Counted from the first letter of the stretch, positions 1 to 12,321 are shown. The stretch: 64,000 nucleotides of DNA from Coprinopsis marcescibilis (GCA_004369085.1 ML210204.1:1-64000), one strand, 5' to 3'. The notes: a model not told the origin generated them from the letters alone. Program-made: numbers and translations.

Positions 1-68
1 TGAACAGACTCTCAACCATCTTCCTTTGGACGTGGTAGCATGCGCAGAGTTGATTTGTGAGGGAACAT

Positions 69-829
69 AGGACCCCGGAATATAAGGGGGAACCTGGATC
101 CGTTTTGGGATCAGTTTTCCGGACAGCCATTTTCGCGATTTTAGCCAAATTTTCCGGACAACACACGCTTTGGATCCAGGTGACCTCGAAAAATCCAAAG
201 TTTTAAGGACAAAGCGACCTAGCTCCAAAGAAATCTAATAAAATTAAAATAAAATCGAATTTTCCAAAAAATCGCTCGAAGAACGCTGAGAGTCCCCATG
301 TCTGATGTTGTAGCTCTGTGCCGATAATTGAGTGTAGAGGGCTACAGCAGTTTATTACCGCTGCCATTCACTCAGCACTGCAGATCAGGTCATGACCATC
401 CATCGCAACCATACATCAACAGATATCAGCTTTAATTGGGCTTTTGCGACTTACTACGGGCACTCTCTCCACAGACCTGCTGCAGCCTCGAGTCGAAACC
501 CTCACGGGATTTCACCCATCCTACGCACTAGCATCCAGGATCAGATGCTGTGTGTATTATCTCTCGATCTCCTCTCACTCTTCCCTCTACTAGACCTAGC
601 CTCGCCTACTGCTCGCCTACTCGTAGACTACTCAATGCTTGCCTAATGTATTCATACAAATCAGCCTAACTTACACCAATCTGCGACGTTGCAACGTAAG
701 AGGTCAAAAAATTCGGACTCCTGATGTAGGTCTCATCTAAAAGGGCTATTTTTTTCAGGGTAACTAGAATGGGGTTTTGACTCCCAATTTTCCGGACTGG
801 GCATCTAGGTTCCCTCCCCCCTGAGTCCC
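69..829. mobile_element. Non-autonomous DNA transposon with 8-bp target duplication
   Basis: The element is bounded by the 8-bp direct repeat GGGAACAT at 61-68 and 830-837. The inverted copy of this locus (around 18713-18765, minus strand) has a single GGGAACAT and no insert, which is the empty site. The ends are imperfect inverted repeats sharing the core GGGAACCTRGAT (88-99 on the plus strand, 803-814 on the minus strand). The motif TTTTCCGGAC recurs at about 115, 150 and 788. No transposase-like frame is visible inside its 761 bp. An 8-bp duplication is typical of hAT-type elements, but the termini are not a clear hAT match, so the superfamily is left open. Confidence 0.75.
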
Positions 830-2515
830 GGGAACATGTTCAGGGCTGACTCGCACTGATCAGTAGAAGAGTCGTAAAGAAAGGCTCCAGCCTGCAGCCT
901 TTGGGGATACAGAATACTGAGAATACTTGGCGGACGGATGCAACCATCCTTCAATAACAGGAACCCTACAATAGCGCCTTCGTCCCTTATTTCTCAGATT
1001 TGCGAGAACTCGCCGGGAGCAGAGTGTAAGAGTGCCATTCACCATCTACTACTACTGCTACTACTACCATGCTGAGTCAGATCATCATTGATCAGTCAAC
1101 GTATCAATGAGCAGATGAGCATTCTCAGACTATGTCACTCCTCATTGCTCAACTTCTTTCACAGGTAGGTACATAAAGACTATATCTAGAACGCCAGTGC
1201 AGAACAGTAACTCGCAGATGTAAATATGACTCGGGCCTTCCACCACGCGGCGATTCGTCGGATCGATCTGGCCATCGCGGGTATTCTCCGTGACCTCCGT
1301 CACTGCCAGAAGCATCCAGCAGTAATCGGGTGAATCAATTTCGTCAGTCAAGGACAAGTGCCAACTATATCAGATGTGTACCTCCCTGCACAGTGTGCCG
1401 AACGAACGGGGTTGGTATGCAGTGCGGGGTAACGCTAATGGAGGATCGAACATCTGAACCCTGTCCAATCCGATGGCCATGGTTGTGGCAGATAGCGACA
1501 GAACTAGCAAAGGTAAGTGTTTATTGGTATTTCCTTTTTTCGTTCGCTCATATGTGCGCATTTAATGCTTCCTTTCCATCTATTCGGAATTCGAAGGAAA
1601 TGTGGATGCAGCGCGAGGGAGTTATGCTTCGTATTGATATCTTAACAGAACATGTTTGCTTTGAACCCAGCTGGGTGCATACCTGCATGCTCAAAAAGGT
1701 TAGCGGGTTTCAGACCAGAGTCTAATCCCATTTGTGGATTGAGGAATCGGATATGGGAGCACCAATCAAGGAAAAGGAAAAATCCCCACATGTATTGCGG
1801 TTGCTGGAGCCTGGAGATTGGAGAGCGGCAGCTTGTAAGATATCGTTGTCGTCAGTACTCCTCTAGTCATCGAAACGCAGTGATAATTCCATCTAATCAA
1901 ACCCTTTTAGCTGCCTCGAGGCATTCTATGTCGTGGGGGGCTTTCTTCCCGAAAGCGGATCAGAGCGAACTGCAGCCAAATGATGTGACCACATCGCGAC
2001 TCCCTTGAAGGCGGGCTAAACGAGCAGATCGATAGGACAGTGCACATGCTGTGGATGATGTTCTGGTTTACCTTGTTTTGGCTCTCGGAATGCGGGTCGT
2101 CGCCTTGGTACCAGGCTTTGCTGTCGGCTTTTAGGGTGCGGGGTGGAAGGAATGTTTGGAATTGACCCTTTGGTCTTCGCAGAGGGGTAAAAGTTCTCTG
2201 TTATAGACATTTTGGAGCTGATGTATCGCTGGTTTCTCTTTCGTCTCCAGACCCATCGTGGTACTTATAGCCTGGCGAACGGGAGCATCCGCCCGACATC
2301 TGAGATACACATGAAACATTATACAAAAGCGCGTCATCTAATGGATAAGCGGAGCGACAGAACAAAAGCAGAAGCAGAAACATTGGAAAGGAAACAAAAC
2401 CCCCGGAAGAGGCGAGTATCTAGATGAACGGGGAAACGGTCCCGAATGCTGTATCCAAGACAGCTATAACCTCGACGCAACATTCTATGGATGATTTCGA
2501 CAGCAATATTGCAAT

Positions 2516-3228
2516 TCAAAACATACCCCACCCGTTTGGGTCGTGCCATATCCCATACTGCGGCTGGACAGCAGACGGTTGCTCATACAGCTGTTGTCCA
2601 TGGTGGGTGTAAGGAAGCTGGGTTGCGGGAGCCTGCATCTCATATTGGGATGGATGTGGTGGCGGATAGGACAGCTCCAGAGATTCTCCGTCCGACGCCC
2701 GATAGTTATGTACGAAAGAGTTCCTGAACTGGATGTCGCTATTGCGGTGGGTGTTCCTCGAGTGAGTGGCAAGGTACGCTGCCAACACTCGGCTGGCTTC
2801 CTGTCTAACCGAGCTGTCTGTAACCCAAATCGTCAGTACAATCACGACAGACGAGAAATCTTGGACTTACAGGCTCCTAAGTGAGTGCAGGATCTGTCAC
2901 TACCAAGCCATTTGAAACTGAATAGGCCGGTTTTCGACGGGGAGTTGACCCCCAGAACGCGGTCCTGAAACTGTGGCAAAGGATGCCTCAGACGAGTGGG
3001 GTAAGACTCTTCTCTCCAACGTTGCCAGCCCTTGTCGTACTTGGCATACACGGCGACGTACTCGAGCGTCGTCTCAAGGCTACCCATGACAACGATGAAA
3101 ACATCGCCAGGGCTGCCCGGAGTCCCGGCTGTAGGGCGAGAGGTGGAGATGTACAGGGTATTGTCTTCGTGGGGACGGGGGCAGCCGCTGCCATATGTGA
3201 ATGTAAGTTTCTGAGTAGGGAACTCCAT
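2516..3228 (-). CDS. Unrecognised small protein family, member A
   Basis: Two exons, 3228-2871 and 2817-2516, give 219 residues. The intron (gtaagt...cag) interrupts codon 120 just after the conserved HLGA, so the junction encodes Tyr. Conserved family landmarks are FTYG near residue 10, PGSPGDVFIVV, VAVYAKYDKGWQRW, a Pro/His-rich block HPLPQFQDRVLG, and FKWLG before the junction. No signal peptide or membrane segment is visible. The C-terminal exon is less conserved and ends in a Pro/Gln/Tyr-rich tail. TATAAAG at 3261-3267 (minus strand) lies 33 bp upstream, with a seven-codon upstream frame (MEEQGVK) between it and the start. I do not recognise the family and assign no function. Members B, C, D and E share the same intron position. 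Member D is the inverted duplicate of this gene. Confidence 0.75.
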
Positions 3229-3330
3229 TATGGCTTACTTTACGCCCTGCTCTTCCATGGCTTTATACGAGGGACGGTGGGTCTGGGAAATAAAGGACCG
3301 AGAACTGAATGCCGATACCCTCGAAAACAT

Positions 3331-6300
3331 CCAGGAAAAATCAGGTTATTGTTAGGAGATTGGGGATTGACAGCATCTTCAGCGCCGATCTCTTGCACGG
3401 ATCTGAAATCAATTAGATCTTGTCTTGTCAACAGTGACCAAACGGTGACGAGAACTGCGTTCGCTGTAGCAGTCCTTGAATACTTTGCATTCCCTAGCGG
3501 TCATGGCCTTTCTTGTGTGACCCAATCCTGTACGTACTCACTTGGTAACTATATGATAATAGTAGCTTTAACCGAAGAAACTCGACAAGAGCGTTGTTGG
3601 TAAACTCCGGTAAGGTCGTAGGGAAAACTGGCCAGTCCTCCGGATATAGCTTGCCGTTGACTCAATTGGTCTGACCAGCGAAAAGGCTGCGTAATACGTA
3701 TGCTCAATTGACAATGATGTCCTTGCTTTACTTTGGAGAATCTTTTTATAGGCAATAGAATGCGTCTTATCATTTCCGAGTATGGCAAGAATGCTTCAGA
3801 TTGATCGCTGGAGCAACAGTGTCTATATTCTCTCACCGTTTTTCGTGATCCTATCTGCCACCGGGTTTTGTAGCCGGGACTGAGGCAAAGCAAGGTTTAA
3901 AATCGTTGTTGGGATAGGCAAGTGAATACGATCGTAACCTTTAGTGGCCATGCATGGCGGTGCGTGGGACCATCATCATTTGTAAATGGCTCTGGTCGCA
4001 AGCCTACTCGACACCTCCCACCTTCTGCTTGCACACCGCTACGCCTTCAAAAGTTCTGAAACTGTCAAGAGGGCAATACACTGCCCTGCTCATTGAGGCT
4101 GCCTGGTTGGGAACAGCGTTCCAAATCAACCACGCAATGGCATTCGGAAGTAAGTGAACATACGTTGGGAATTCGGACACGCTGACTAGCGTTCTGATTT
4201 GCCAGCCTCTGGTGTGTGATGTCTAGATCCACCTTTCCTTAAGCTTAAGCTGCATATCGAAGAAAAAGAGGCAGAAGACGAGGACGCACCTCCGATTGAT
4301 CGAATATGAACAACCGAAAATGTTCAATGTTCAACTGTACACCCTCTGAACAACGAGGTTCAGATGTAGCAGATTTGAAAGCAGTGAGTGATTTATGCAG
4401 GCTGGCCGGCAACCATCAGCTAATCAGACCACCAATAATTACGATACGGGCTCCAAGGTACACATCTGGTTGGGAAGTGACTCCTGTTCACAACTCTTGC
4501 TTATCCTATGGACTCTTCGGGGTAGAGGCACAGGACACTGTCCATCAGCCACGTTTCAGGTCTAAACGAGCTCAATATGTTATTTCGAACGCGAAACGGG
4601 TCTCATTTTGTCACCCCACTTCTTCCCAAATGGGTCGTTCTCTCGGCTCCGTGCCTGTGTGTAATTATCTACCTCTTGTTTGTTATCACCTGATTGACTG
4701 AAAATCAAACAATGTTATCTCATAGGCTGGTGGGATGGTATCGGCCTTAACAAACTGAAACGAAAGGCCCAGCGCTCCCTTGTAACGTTGTCGCAGTGTG
4801 CGACTGCTGCTTTTGGTTTCAGGCGATGAATGTTTTGAAGTGGCCTTTTCGGCGCACCGTTAGACTGGTGCATTAAAAGAAGCTGACACTTTCCGCCCGC
4901 AGACATATTAAGAAAACTCGTTCGGGTTAGCGGAATGGCTCTGGAGTTGCCTTGAATCTGATGTTCCAACACTTCCATCCATCTCTGATTGGAACCGTTG
5001 TGGAAGGTCCACTCGATGTCGATGTATGTCATTTCACGGTTCTATCAAGCTATCAACTTCTGAGCTTTCGCATCTTACAGCACGGAAATCTCAGGCGTAG
5101 CCCCAAATGTGAATCCTCCAGTTAGACTAGTGTCCAGCCTGCGTTTCTGGCATTTGTTCAACTGTAACAAAAAAGACGGTTACGAAATAGGGTTAGATGG
5201 CTTGATGTCTTGGGGTACGGTGTCTTGTTTTACTATCCTTTTTCCGCATCCCGGTCTCTGGGTCGCTATGGCGCAACGGTATATTGATGTGATTTGACAC
5301 TTATCTACTAAAACACAGGCGGACGTTTCATGGGCAAGCAACTCGTTATTTTGTCTGGCGTTGGTCGATGTTACATGAAGAAGGGTCCGAGAGGTACGTA
5401 TGCTTGTGACCTTGTTCTTCTTCTGCTTGTGGTCCGTGTCTTGTTTTTTTTTTTGACTCATTACGCCAACATCCGTTTCTATCCGTGTCATCCACGCTTC
5501 ACCCTTCTTTGATTACGATGCTATAAAGCTTACTTAAATGTGCTGCAGTTGGAGTGGTGAGAACTGATCCACGCACACAACTTCCCTCGAGGCCTGTGCC
5601 GTGTTAGCCTTCAAGTTTGGGGATTGGGAAGAAAATGCCGAACCTTCCAACAAGTCTGTTGAAGTTAACCCACAGGAGGAGTTCTTGACGACTCATGTCC
5701 AGCCAAGTGGGGGCGTGTGAACGGAGCGAAAAGGGGAATCTCAGCTCCTAGGGGATGTGGTGTCTAATAAATGTCCTTGAGGCGTCTTGTAATGCTGAAT
5801 TTTAGCAGATCTCGCCCTCTCACCAAGAACCCGTGACGCCGTAATCAATTCTTGCAAAAGCCATGCGAAGATTTGTGGACTTATCAAGGCAGCGATATAT
5901 ACGGGACACTTCGGAGGATGAAGATCTCAGAGACAGCCCGAGATGTGTGGGAACGACTCGAGAGCGCTTATAGGCAAACGGGGAAATTTCACAGCAATAT
6001 TAATCTATTATTTGGCAACATTTACCGCGAAAGGCTGCGGCTTATTTCCCGACGCTCGGGATTAAGAATTGGGGCACACCGCATTCCAATCCATCCATCC
6101 ATTCCATCCCCTCATCGAGCATCGGATCTGCCTACAGGCCCTGGGTGCAGGGTTAAACTCGGGACTCTTCCACGGAAGCAAGGAATATCTGTGCGTGCAG
6201 TTCAATTTGAAGGCACTTGCACGAAGAATGCTCATTATGTATTAGGGAAGTGATATACTACATACTGCGGAAGCAGATACCCGTTAACTCATGCTATACC

Positions 6301-6439
6301 CGGACACGAGTTGAAGAAAAAGGCTACTGTCGAAGAAATTAAGAAGGATCACTGCTCGTAAGTCGGATGTCGTTCGTGTATTCATTTCGGCTTCGAGATC
6401 TACTTTGAACCTTGCGTCCAGTGTAGGGAATGGGGCTTT
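3331..6439. other. Gene-poor interval
   Basis: No complete gene is recognised in these 3.1 kb. Open frames are short, start at random and do not splice into a convincing protein. The frames at 3954-4157 and 4306-4701 read without any familiar motif. The only stretch with a protein-like look is the frame ending at 5720, listed separately. The interval sits between family members A and B and may contain decayed genes or transposon debris. Confidence 0.6.
5568..5720 (+). pseudogene. Possible orphan terminal exon
   Basis: An open frame of about 50 codons ends in TGA at 5718-5720. Its composition is protein-like, with an alternation of hydrophobic and acidic residues (LEACAVLAFKFGDWEEN), and a plausible acceptor (ctgcag) lies just upstream near 5548. 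No matching upstream exon could be found in frame, and I do not recognise the protein. It may be the last exon of a decayed gene or a chance frame. Confidence 0.2.
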
Positions 6440-7082
6440 CTATCGTGCGTCCCAGTATGGTACTTGAGGGACAGGAGCCAAAGCGACGGAGGGCTGATCA
6501 ATTTGAGCACTGTTGTTGGTCCTATTAAAGTCTTGAGGATGCAGGTTCTTAAACCCGTACACTTGGGTTGGAACCGGTACCAGAGGAGTGTGCGAAGGAG
6601 ACCCATGGCTATGCGGGTTGGTGAAGGACGGCGAGTAGACTGAGTTGAGGACGTCTATCGCCTCTTGCTCAATGGTCGTGTCTGGAGACGAAGCGAGGTT
6701 AGCTCGGTGTATTGGTTTGATTTGAGGAAACCGTTCTACATTCGCAGAGGTGGCTGTTATGCCGCTTAGGCAGCCAGGAGAAGACACGGCGCGACGTTCC
6801 AGGTTTTGCGATACCCAAAAGTCGATCTTGGAACTGGGGACTTGGGTGGTGGGGTCTGTCGTTCTGGTGGAACCATTGGGTCCAGCCAGATACGCCTCTT
6901 GTGTAGACGGCAAGTGGGTATATCAAGGTGCCCATGATGCAGACGACGATATAAATATCGCCGGGGACGCCCTCGGTATCCAATGTTGGTGCAGCCGTCC
7001 CTGAATACTGCGTATAAGCCTGTTTAAGCCGTTTGGAATCGTTTCCCCAAGTGAACGAGTGGCCGACAGGAGCTAGGATCAT
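6440..7082 (-). CDS. Unrecognised small protein family, member B
   Basis: Exons 7082-6740 and 6681-6440 encode 194 residues. The intron uses the weak donor gtagaa and a cag acceptor, and it falls at exactly the family position, again creating a Tyr codon after HLCE. Visible landmarks are HSFTWG near residue 8, GVPGDIYIVV, LAVYTRGVSGWTQW, PSPQFQDRLLGI, SRRVFSWLP and, after the junction, TIEQEAIDVLNSVY. TATATAAA at 7115-7122 (minus strand) lies 33 bp before the start. It is closest to member C, which lies 5 kb away in the opposite orientation. There is no signal peptide, membrane segment or known domain, so no function is assigned. Confidence 0.75.
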
Positions 7083-8157
7083 TGGGGCGAGAGATCTCGC
7101 TGCTCGCCTCGATCTTTATATAAGTTTTGAGGTCGTGGATTGACCGTTCTGATCCCTGTTTGAAGACAGTGTCCCTCGCAAGCTGATCAAGGTTTTTGGG
7201 ACTGAACAAGTTAGCCTGCCTGTTGTCATGATGACAAAAGGCACCGTTCCCCATCTTCGATGGTTTGAGTTGAGCTTCCTGCTTTGGAAGTTATCATAAT
7301 TGGAATGACGCCAATTTATTGTCGATGAGACAGTGGTGAGAGCGAATTGTCGGCTCGGGGTGGTAAGTTGACGTTAACTGTGTGAATTGTGCGCGGAGAG
7401 TCTGCGGCTGTACTTGAAATCTGGGGCCAAATCTTTGGGTCAGGAACTTCCACAACGTCGCTGTACGAAAGCTACGGACAGATACAAGAATATGCATACC
7501 GGGGTCTTTTATGGGGTTCGACTTGCGCGAAAAGTGATTGAGTTCTGTCAGGCTTGCCCAAGTTGGGTAAATAGTAAATAGTCGGGCCTGTAATAAAACC
7601 ACACCCATTCCACCGTAAGGGCTCTTGACTACTATGGCATTGCGCAGGGTGTATGGCTGGTTCGACTCTATTTGCTGAGACACAGGTTCTCCCCATTGCA
7701 GATATACTTATACTCTAGGGTTGATTGAACCGGAGAACAGCGACTGAAAACCCACCTTGCGCGCTTCTGAGGTAATCCAGATGAATCTGTACATTCCAGA
7801 GAGGACCGTAGACAGCTGTGGACCACATGCACACTGCTGGTCAGGGATTCGGCCGCTTTTAATTGAAGCGCCTTCGAACCTTCTTTGAAGTTAGAGATCC
7901 AATCTAGGTTTATTATTTTGGCTCCGTGGTCGATTGGGGCCGTCAATTCCAGACATACCAATACGAATTGCACGAAAGTTATTGTGCAAGATGTTATGCG
8001 CTGTGATGCTTCTTGGAGGCCTTGGCCCTTGGACTGGATCAAGAAATTAAAGGGGGTTTCTTGTGCTCTTATGTAGGCTCTCACGTTTCGGCAATTGCCG
8101 ACCATGAGCGGAACCGCACCACAAGTTGAGTGTGGTAACTTGAAGTTTACAGCGACT
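7083..8157. other. Intergenic, divergent upstream regions of member B and the LRR gene
   Basis: Apart from the TATA box of member B near 7120, nothing definite is seen. A 145-codon frame on the minus strand (8105-7668) has no recognisable motif and no splice structure, so it is not called. The LRR gene start could lie slightly upstream at 8104. Confidence 0.5.
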
Positions 8158-10848
8158 ATGTCGCGAATTCCAGCTCGAACGTCGCGTACGCCATTGAAGC
8201 CACCGTCGACACCGACGAGGGCGCGTTTAGGTACACCAAGTACACCGTCTCAGAGGGCACCTATCAGTCGGTCCTCGACGCCAACGAAGCAGTCCAACAC
8301 TGAAGAGGTCGAGAAAAAGGCCGGGCTTAGCATCAAGGAAGCTATTGCTTTACGGCGTGCAGAGGCAAAGAAAGCGCAGACAGCAGCAGAAAGCCGAGGT
8401 TTGGATGACTTTGGGTCGCTAGAGGACGCTCTGCCAACAACCACCCAGCCAGCGGACGATGATGACCTGTTAGGACGTCTTCCGTTACGAGAGACTATCG
8501 AAAAGTCGAGAAGCACAGGTGAGTACCTTTTTACATCTGATTCGGAGGGCGTGAAGACCATGTCATCAGCGGGCCCTTCTATTTTGTGATGCATCGAATT
8601 GACTTGGGTTTCTGTCTAGGATCGCTTAATCTTGCGACACGGTCCTTAGCATGTTTACCTTCAGCTCTTTTCGAAATACACCTGAATGTCACCCCCAATC
8701 CTCTGAAATCTGTACCCAACGAACCCCGTTTGCCAGAAGCGGAACCACGTCGAGGAGGGAAGCGTGACGCGCCAGCTTGGTTCGAAGCTCAGGACCTTAC
8801 TGTTCTGAAGGCGGGGAACAACGATATCGCAGAGATTCAACATGAAATCTCGATGTTCGGTTCCCTAAAGGTGTTGGATGTACGTGTATCTATGAATCAC
8901 GCTGAAAATTCTTTGCTTACGGCTCGCAGCTCCACAAGAACAAGATCATTTCGTTGCCCAAAACGATTGCAGATCTCTCCTTCCTGAACACCCTCGATCT
9001 ATCCCACAATGGGCTTACGGAGGTTCCCGAGAACCTATGGTCACTTCCAGAATTAACAACCCTCAATCTATCACATAACCAGCTCACATCACTGTGCTTC
9101 AGCGCCCCGTTCGCCTCGTCCAAATCTCGCACAGGTCCAAATTCGTACGCAAGCACGGACTTTTTCGCCCCCGCCGTCGTTCGCTCAGCAACACCGCTAC
9201 CAAAGCTCCTCACTCTCGACGTTTCCCACAACCAGATCCAAAGCTCCGCCGTTGATTTATCAATCCCAGATTCGATAGTCAAGATCAACTTTTCCGGCAA
9301 TCCCGTTGGACATTCTGCCGCCCTTCTTCGGAAATTGGCCACATTACCCAGGCTCAAAGAGTTGTTATTCGAGAAATCTGAGATCGGAAATGACTCTATC
9401 CAGTCAGAGTTGTTCCCCTCTCCGCCATTCCCTGCACTAAAAATACTCGATCTTTCAGAAACTGGGGTAACTCTGGACGCGGTATCGGCATTTTCTGCGA
9501 TGAAACAAGAGATTAGCCACGACTTTTCTCTTGAACCTCCTGCAGATGGGGTGGCCAGGATACTCGTAGGGAAGCGAGTCCTCAAGGAGGCTTGGGAAAT
9601 TGAGCTGGAGCGGCGCACCCAGGAACGATCCCAAAAGGGGAGTGGGTTTAGCGAATGGGACGTTCCTGAGCCCACTACTCGATCGCCACCACCCAATGAG
9701 ACTTCACGCCGCCCACCTCCGCGTCAAGGTATAGTTTCGAAAAAAGAAGCTGCCAAAGAGCCCTGGGAGATTGAAGCGGAGCAGGGTCTCTTCACCGAAG
9801 GGGCACGACGACGGGCGCGAGCTCTTGCTGCTCAGGCTCAGGCACAGTCCGAAAACAGTGTCATTACAGCAGCAGCAAGAATTGATACCGCCCCCGCCGC
9901 TCAAGAACCAACACCAACTTCCACAACATCTTCTATCAACAACAGCAAGTACTACTCGCAGAAGACGGACAGCCTCACGCTTCCTGCATCGTCCCCCGCC
10001 CCCAAGGTCCCAGGCCATAGCCGAGCCTTCTCGGTCGCGTCCCCAGCATCGTCTTCTGGGATGACCTCGTCGAGAGGTTCACAAGACATCACGCTCCCAG
10101 CACCTACACTTCCCCTTTCGATCATCGTCGCACAACCGTTTGCGAGCACGCTTAAGGTTCTCGTACTCTCGAATCGCCGACTAGACCGCTGCTTCCTGGT
10201 GCCTTCCATTCCCAGCTGCGCGTCACCCTACCTGCCTAACCTCGAGGAGCTCAATCTCGAGGGGTGCAATCTCGAGGACCAGGTTGCAATATCAATTGCA
10301 CCACCATCAGAGCTCACGTCGCTATCTGGGACGGCTACACCTCCGCGGTCCAGCGAGCCTATCCTCCCCACCATTGCCAAGCTCTTCCCGAGCCTGCGCA
10401 CCCTCAATCTATCGTTCAATCGTCTTTCTGACGGCCAGCTCTCGCAGGAGAACCTTTTGGAGCTGTTGTTGCAGACGAGCAACCGTGCGGGGTTGAGGCA
10501 TCTGAGACTACGAGGGAACAAGCTATCTGAGCTCACTGGGTTCCAAAAGTTGGCAGAAATGTTCAAGGGGAACAGGGACGTCTTTGAATGGAAGCTCGAA
10601 GAACTCGACTTGCGAGATAACGAAGTGGGGAAGTTGCCCCCCGAGTTGGGTCTCTTGCCGCTGGACGTATTTTTGGTCGATGGTAATACGTGAGTTGCTC
10701 GCTTTCTGCTCGTGTTTAAAAAAGATGATGGAACTGACAATCGCATTGCACCCTTTCGATTGATAGATTCCGAGTTCCTCAGCGCCGAATCTGGGAAAGG
10801 GAGGGAACGAAGGGGTTATTAAGTTGGTTGAGGGGCCGTCTTGAGTAA
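8158..10848 (+). CDS. Leucine-rich-repeat protein, LRRC40-like
   Basis: Four exons (8158-8518, 8620-8879, 8930-10689, 10767-10848) give 820 residues. A basic Ser/Thr/Pro-rich head (MSRIPARTSRTPLKPP) is followed by a first block of leucine-rich repeats (LNTLDLSHNGLTEVPENL, LTTLNLSHNQLTSL and further copies). A long Ala/Ser/Pro-rich low-complexity linker comes next, then a second repeat block (LEELNLEGCNLED, LRTLNLSFNRLSD, LEELDLRDNEVGKLP). The end, VDGNTFRVPQRRIWEREG, resembles the C-terminal cap of LRRC40-type proteins. LRR proteins of this class are cytosolic or nuclear interaction scaffolds and no enzymatic motif is present. An in-frame ATG at 8104 would add 18 residues; 8158 is preferred because the MSRIP-type basic start looks like the natural N-terminus. 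It lies at the centre of the nested inverted gene pairs. Confidence 0.8.
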
Positions 10849-11681
10849 GGGTGGTTGTACTGGTCGACCTCGACTGACCGATGTTCCGCATACGTCGTAT
10901 ACCCAAAGGCTTCCTGGAGCCTTCTTTTATCTTGGAAGAACAAACCTATCCATTTGTTCTAATTCGCGCTATCATACTCATCTTGTTAGGGTTCAATGAC
11001 ATATCATTGGAATTTCCATTTCAACATTCGCATTTGACCGTATTGAGATGTTGCATGCACGTACCTGGCAGAAGATGTCACTTTATCGGTGTGGAAAGGG
11101 GTGCGGGAGAAAAGATGACTTTTCCATGGAAGTGCGTCATCGAATTCGGCATGGCTTCTTGAATCACTGATTCGATACTGCATATCCTAAACTGGCGTTA
11201 CGAAACGAGCATCATTAGATTTTCAGACGTTCTTGCGGTGCTGATGCGGTGGCCACACCACTCAGTTATATAGAGCGCGTAGTCCATCGTTCGCTTCAAC
11301 TACACCTTCAGAAAGTGCCACCAAGCTAGAAGTCCTTTTCGATGGGCGAGAGTCCTAGTCCTTGGCCTTGAAAAGGGACTCGAGGCAAACAAATAACTGG
11401 ATGTATAAAAAACCTCAACAACGCTGTCAGCTGGCATTCTATCAGTGACTTCCCTGTCCTCGTGGCCTTTCATATTCGTAACTGACACTACATTTTGTTA
11501 GTATAGTATGTTTGGCACATCGACCAATCATCATCGTTGACCACAATTAAGCTTACTTTATCTTTATCAGGTATCAAAGAATGCGGCACCGTGCAATCAG
11601 TGCTGAAAACGGTCAAACCTTAGTTTTCGCCTTTAAAAATGAACCACAGGCTGGAATAAATCAACAGTAACCCTCACTTCA
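10849..11681. other. Intergenic, no gene seen
   Basis: These 830 bp between the LRR gene and member C hold no supported gene. An A/T-rich tttaaaaa stretch at about 11631-11638 lies some 45 bp upstream of the member C start and may serve as its TATA-like element. Confidence 0.5.
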
Positions 11682-12321
11682 ATGATCCTGCCCCCGATTG
11701 AGCACTCGTTCACCTGGGGAAACAGCTCTCAACGCCCCAGGCGGAAGTACACGCAGTACGCAAGTACGGTCGCACCGACCTTGCATACTCTCGGGTGCCC
11801 TGGGGATATATACATCGTCGTCAGCATCATAGGCTCGGTCGTCCTCCCAGTCGCCATCTACACAAGAGGTGCCCACTGCTGGACCCAATGGCTCGATCAC
11901 AGCGACCGTCCTCATTACCCCGAATCCCCATTTCAAGACCGTGTTCTGGGTATTGCTAAACCTGGAACGTCGCGTCGTATTTTTTCCTGGCTGCCCAATC
12001 GACACGACAGCCACCTCGGCGAGTGTACGTAGCGATCATTCTGCTTGCAATGCACCGTCCAACCTCTCTTTTGCAGATTGCACAATCGAACAAGAGGCGA
12101 TGGACGTCGTCCAGTCGGTCTACTTGTCCTCCGCCGACGTAGCCAGCCATGGGTCCTTTTCGAATAGCCCCCCCAACCCGGTTCACCATCAGGTGTTTCA
12201 TTTCAAACACTTGCGTCCTGAAGATTTCGATGGTGCCGATAATCGTGCTCAAGTTGATCAGGATTTTATTGCATTGACACCCGTGCCTCAAGCTCAAGCC
12301 TCATCCTGGGACAGCCGATAA
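11682..12321 (+). CDS. Unrecognised small protein family, member C
   Basis: Exons 11682-12024 and 12077-12321 give 195 residues. The donor is gtacgt and the acceptor ttgcag, at the family position where HLGE is followed by a split Tyr codon. The landmarks match member B closely: HSFTWG, GCPGDIYIVV, VAIYTRGAHCWTQW, PFQDRVLGI, SRRIFSWLPNRHDSHL, then TIEQEAMDVVQSVY and a Pro-rich tail ending SSWDSR. The first exon is the same length as that of member B (343 nt). There is no signal peptide or membrane segment. The gene is oriented opposite to B, forming the inner inverted pair around the LRR gene. Function unknown. Confidence 0.75.

Larger units (their letters stand above)
31..3330. repeat. Left arm of a large inverted duplication
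   Basis: This stretch reappears in reverse complement at 16434-18765. Matching landmarks run in order along both arms: the block at 31-68, the block at 838-980, the gene A coding region, and the block ending near 3317-3330 (ccctcgaaaacatc here against its inverse near 16434). The arms are not identical; substitutions and small indels are scattered through them, so the duplication is not brand new. The outer limit near base 31 is where similarity seems to stop, but it lies so close to the window edge that it should be treated as approximate. The left arm alone contains the inserted element at 69-829. Confidence 0.85.

Noticed and set aside
1370..2010. Possible spliced gene conserved between the two duplication arms
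   Set aside because: Both arms keep a gtaagt donor after a short frame, but the second exon stops after about 14 codons in both, and other frames carry arm-specific stops; conservation is explained by the duplication itself.
8917..9696. Long minus-strand open frame (259 codons)
   Set aside because: It lies entirely opposite the LRR gene coding exon and has no domain or splice structure; antisense shadow.
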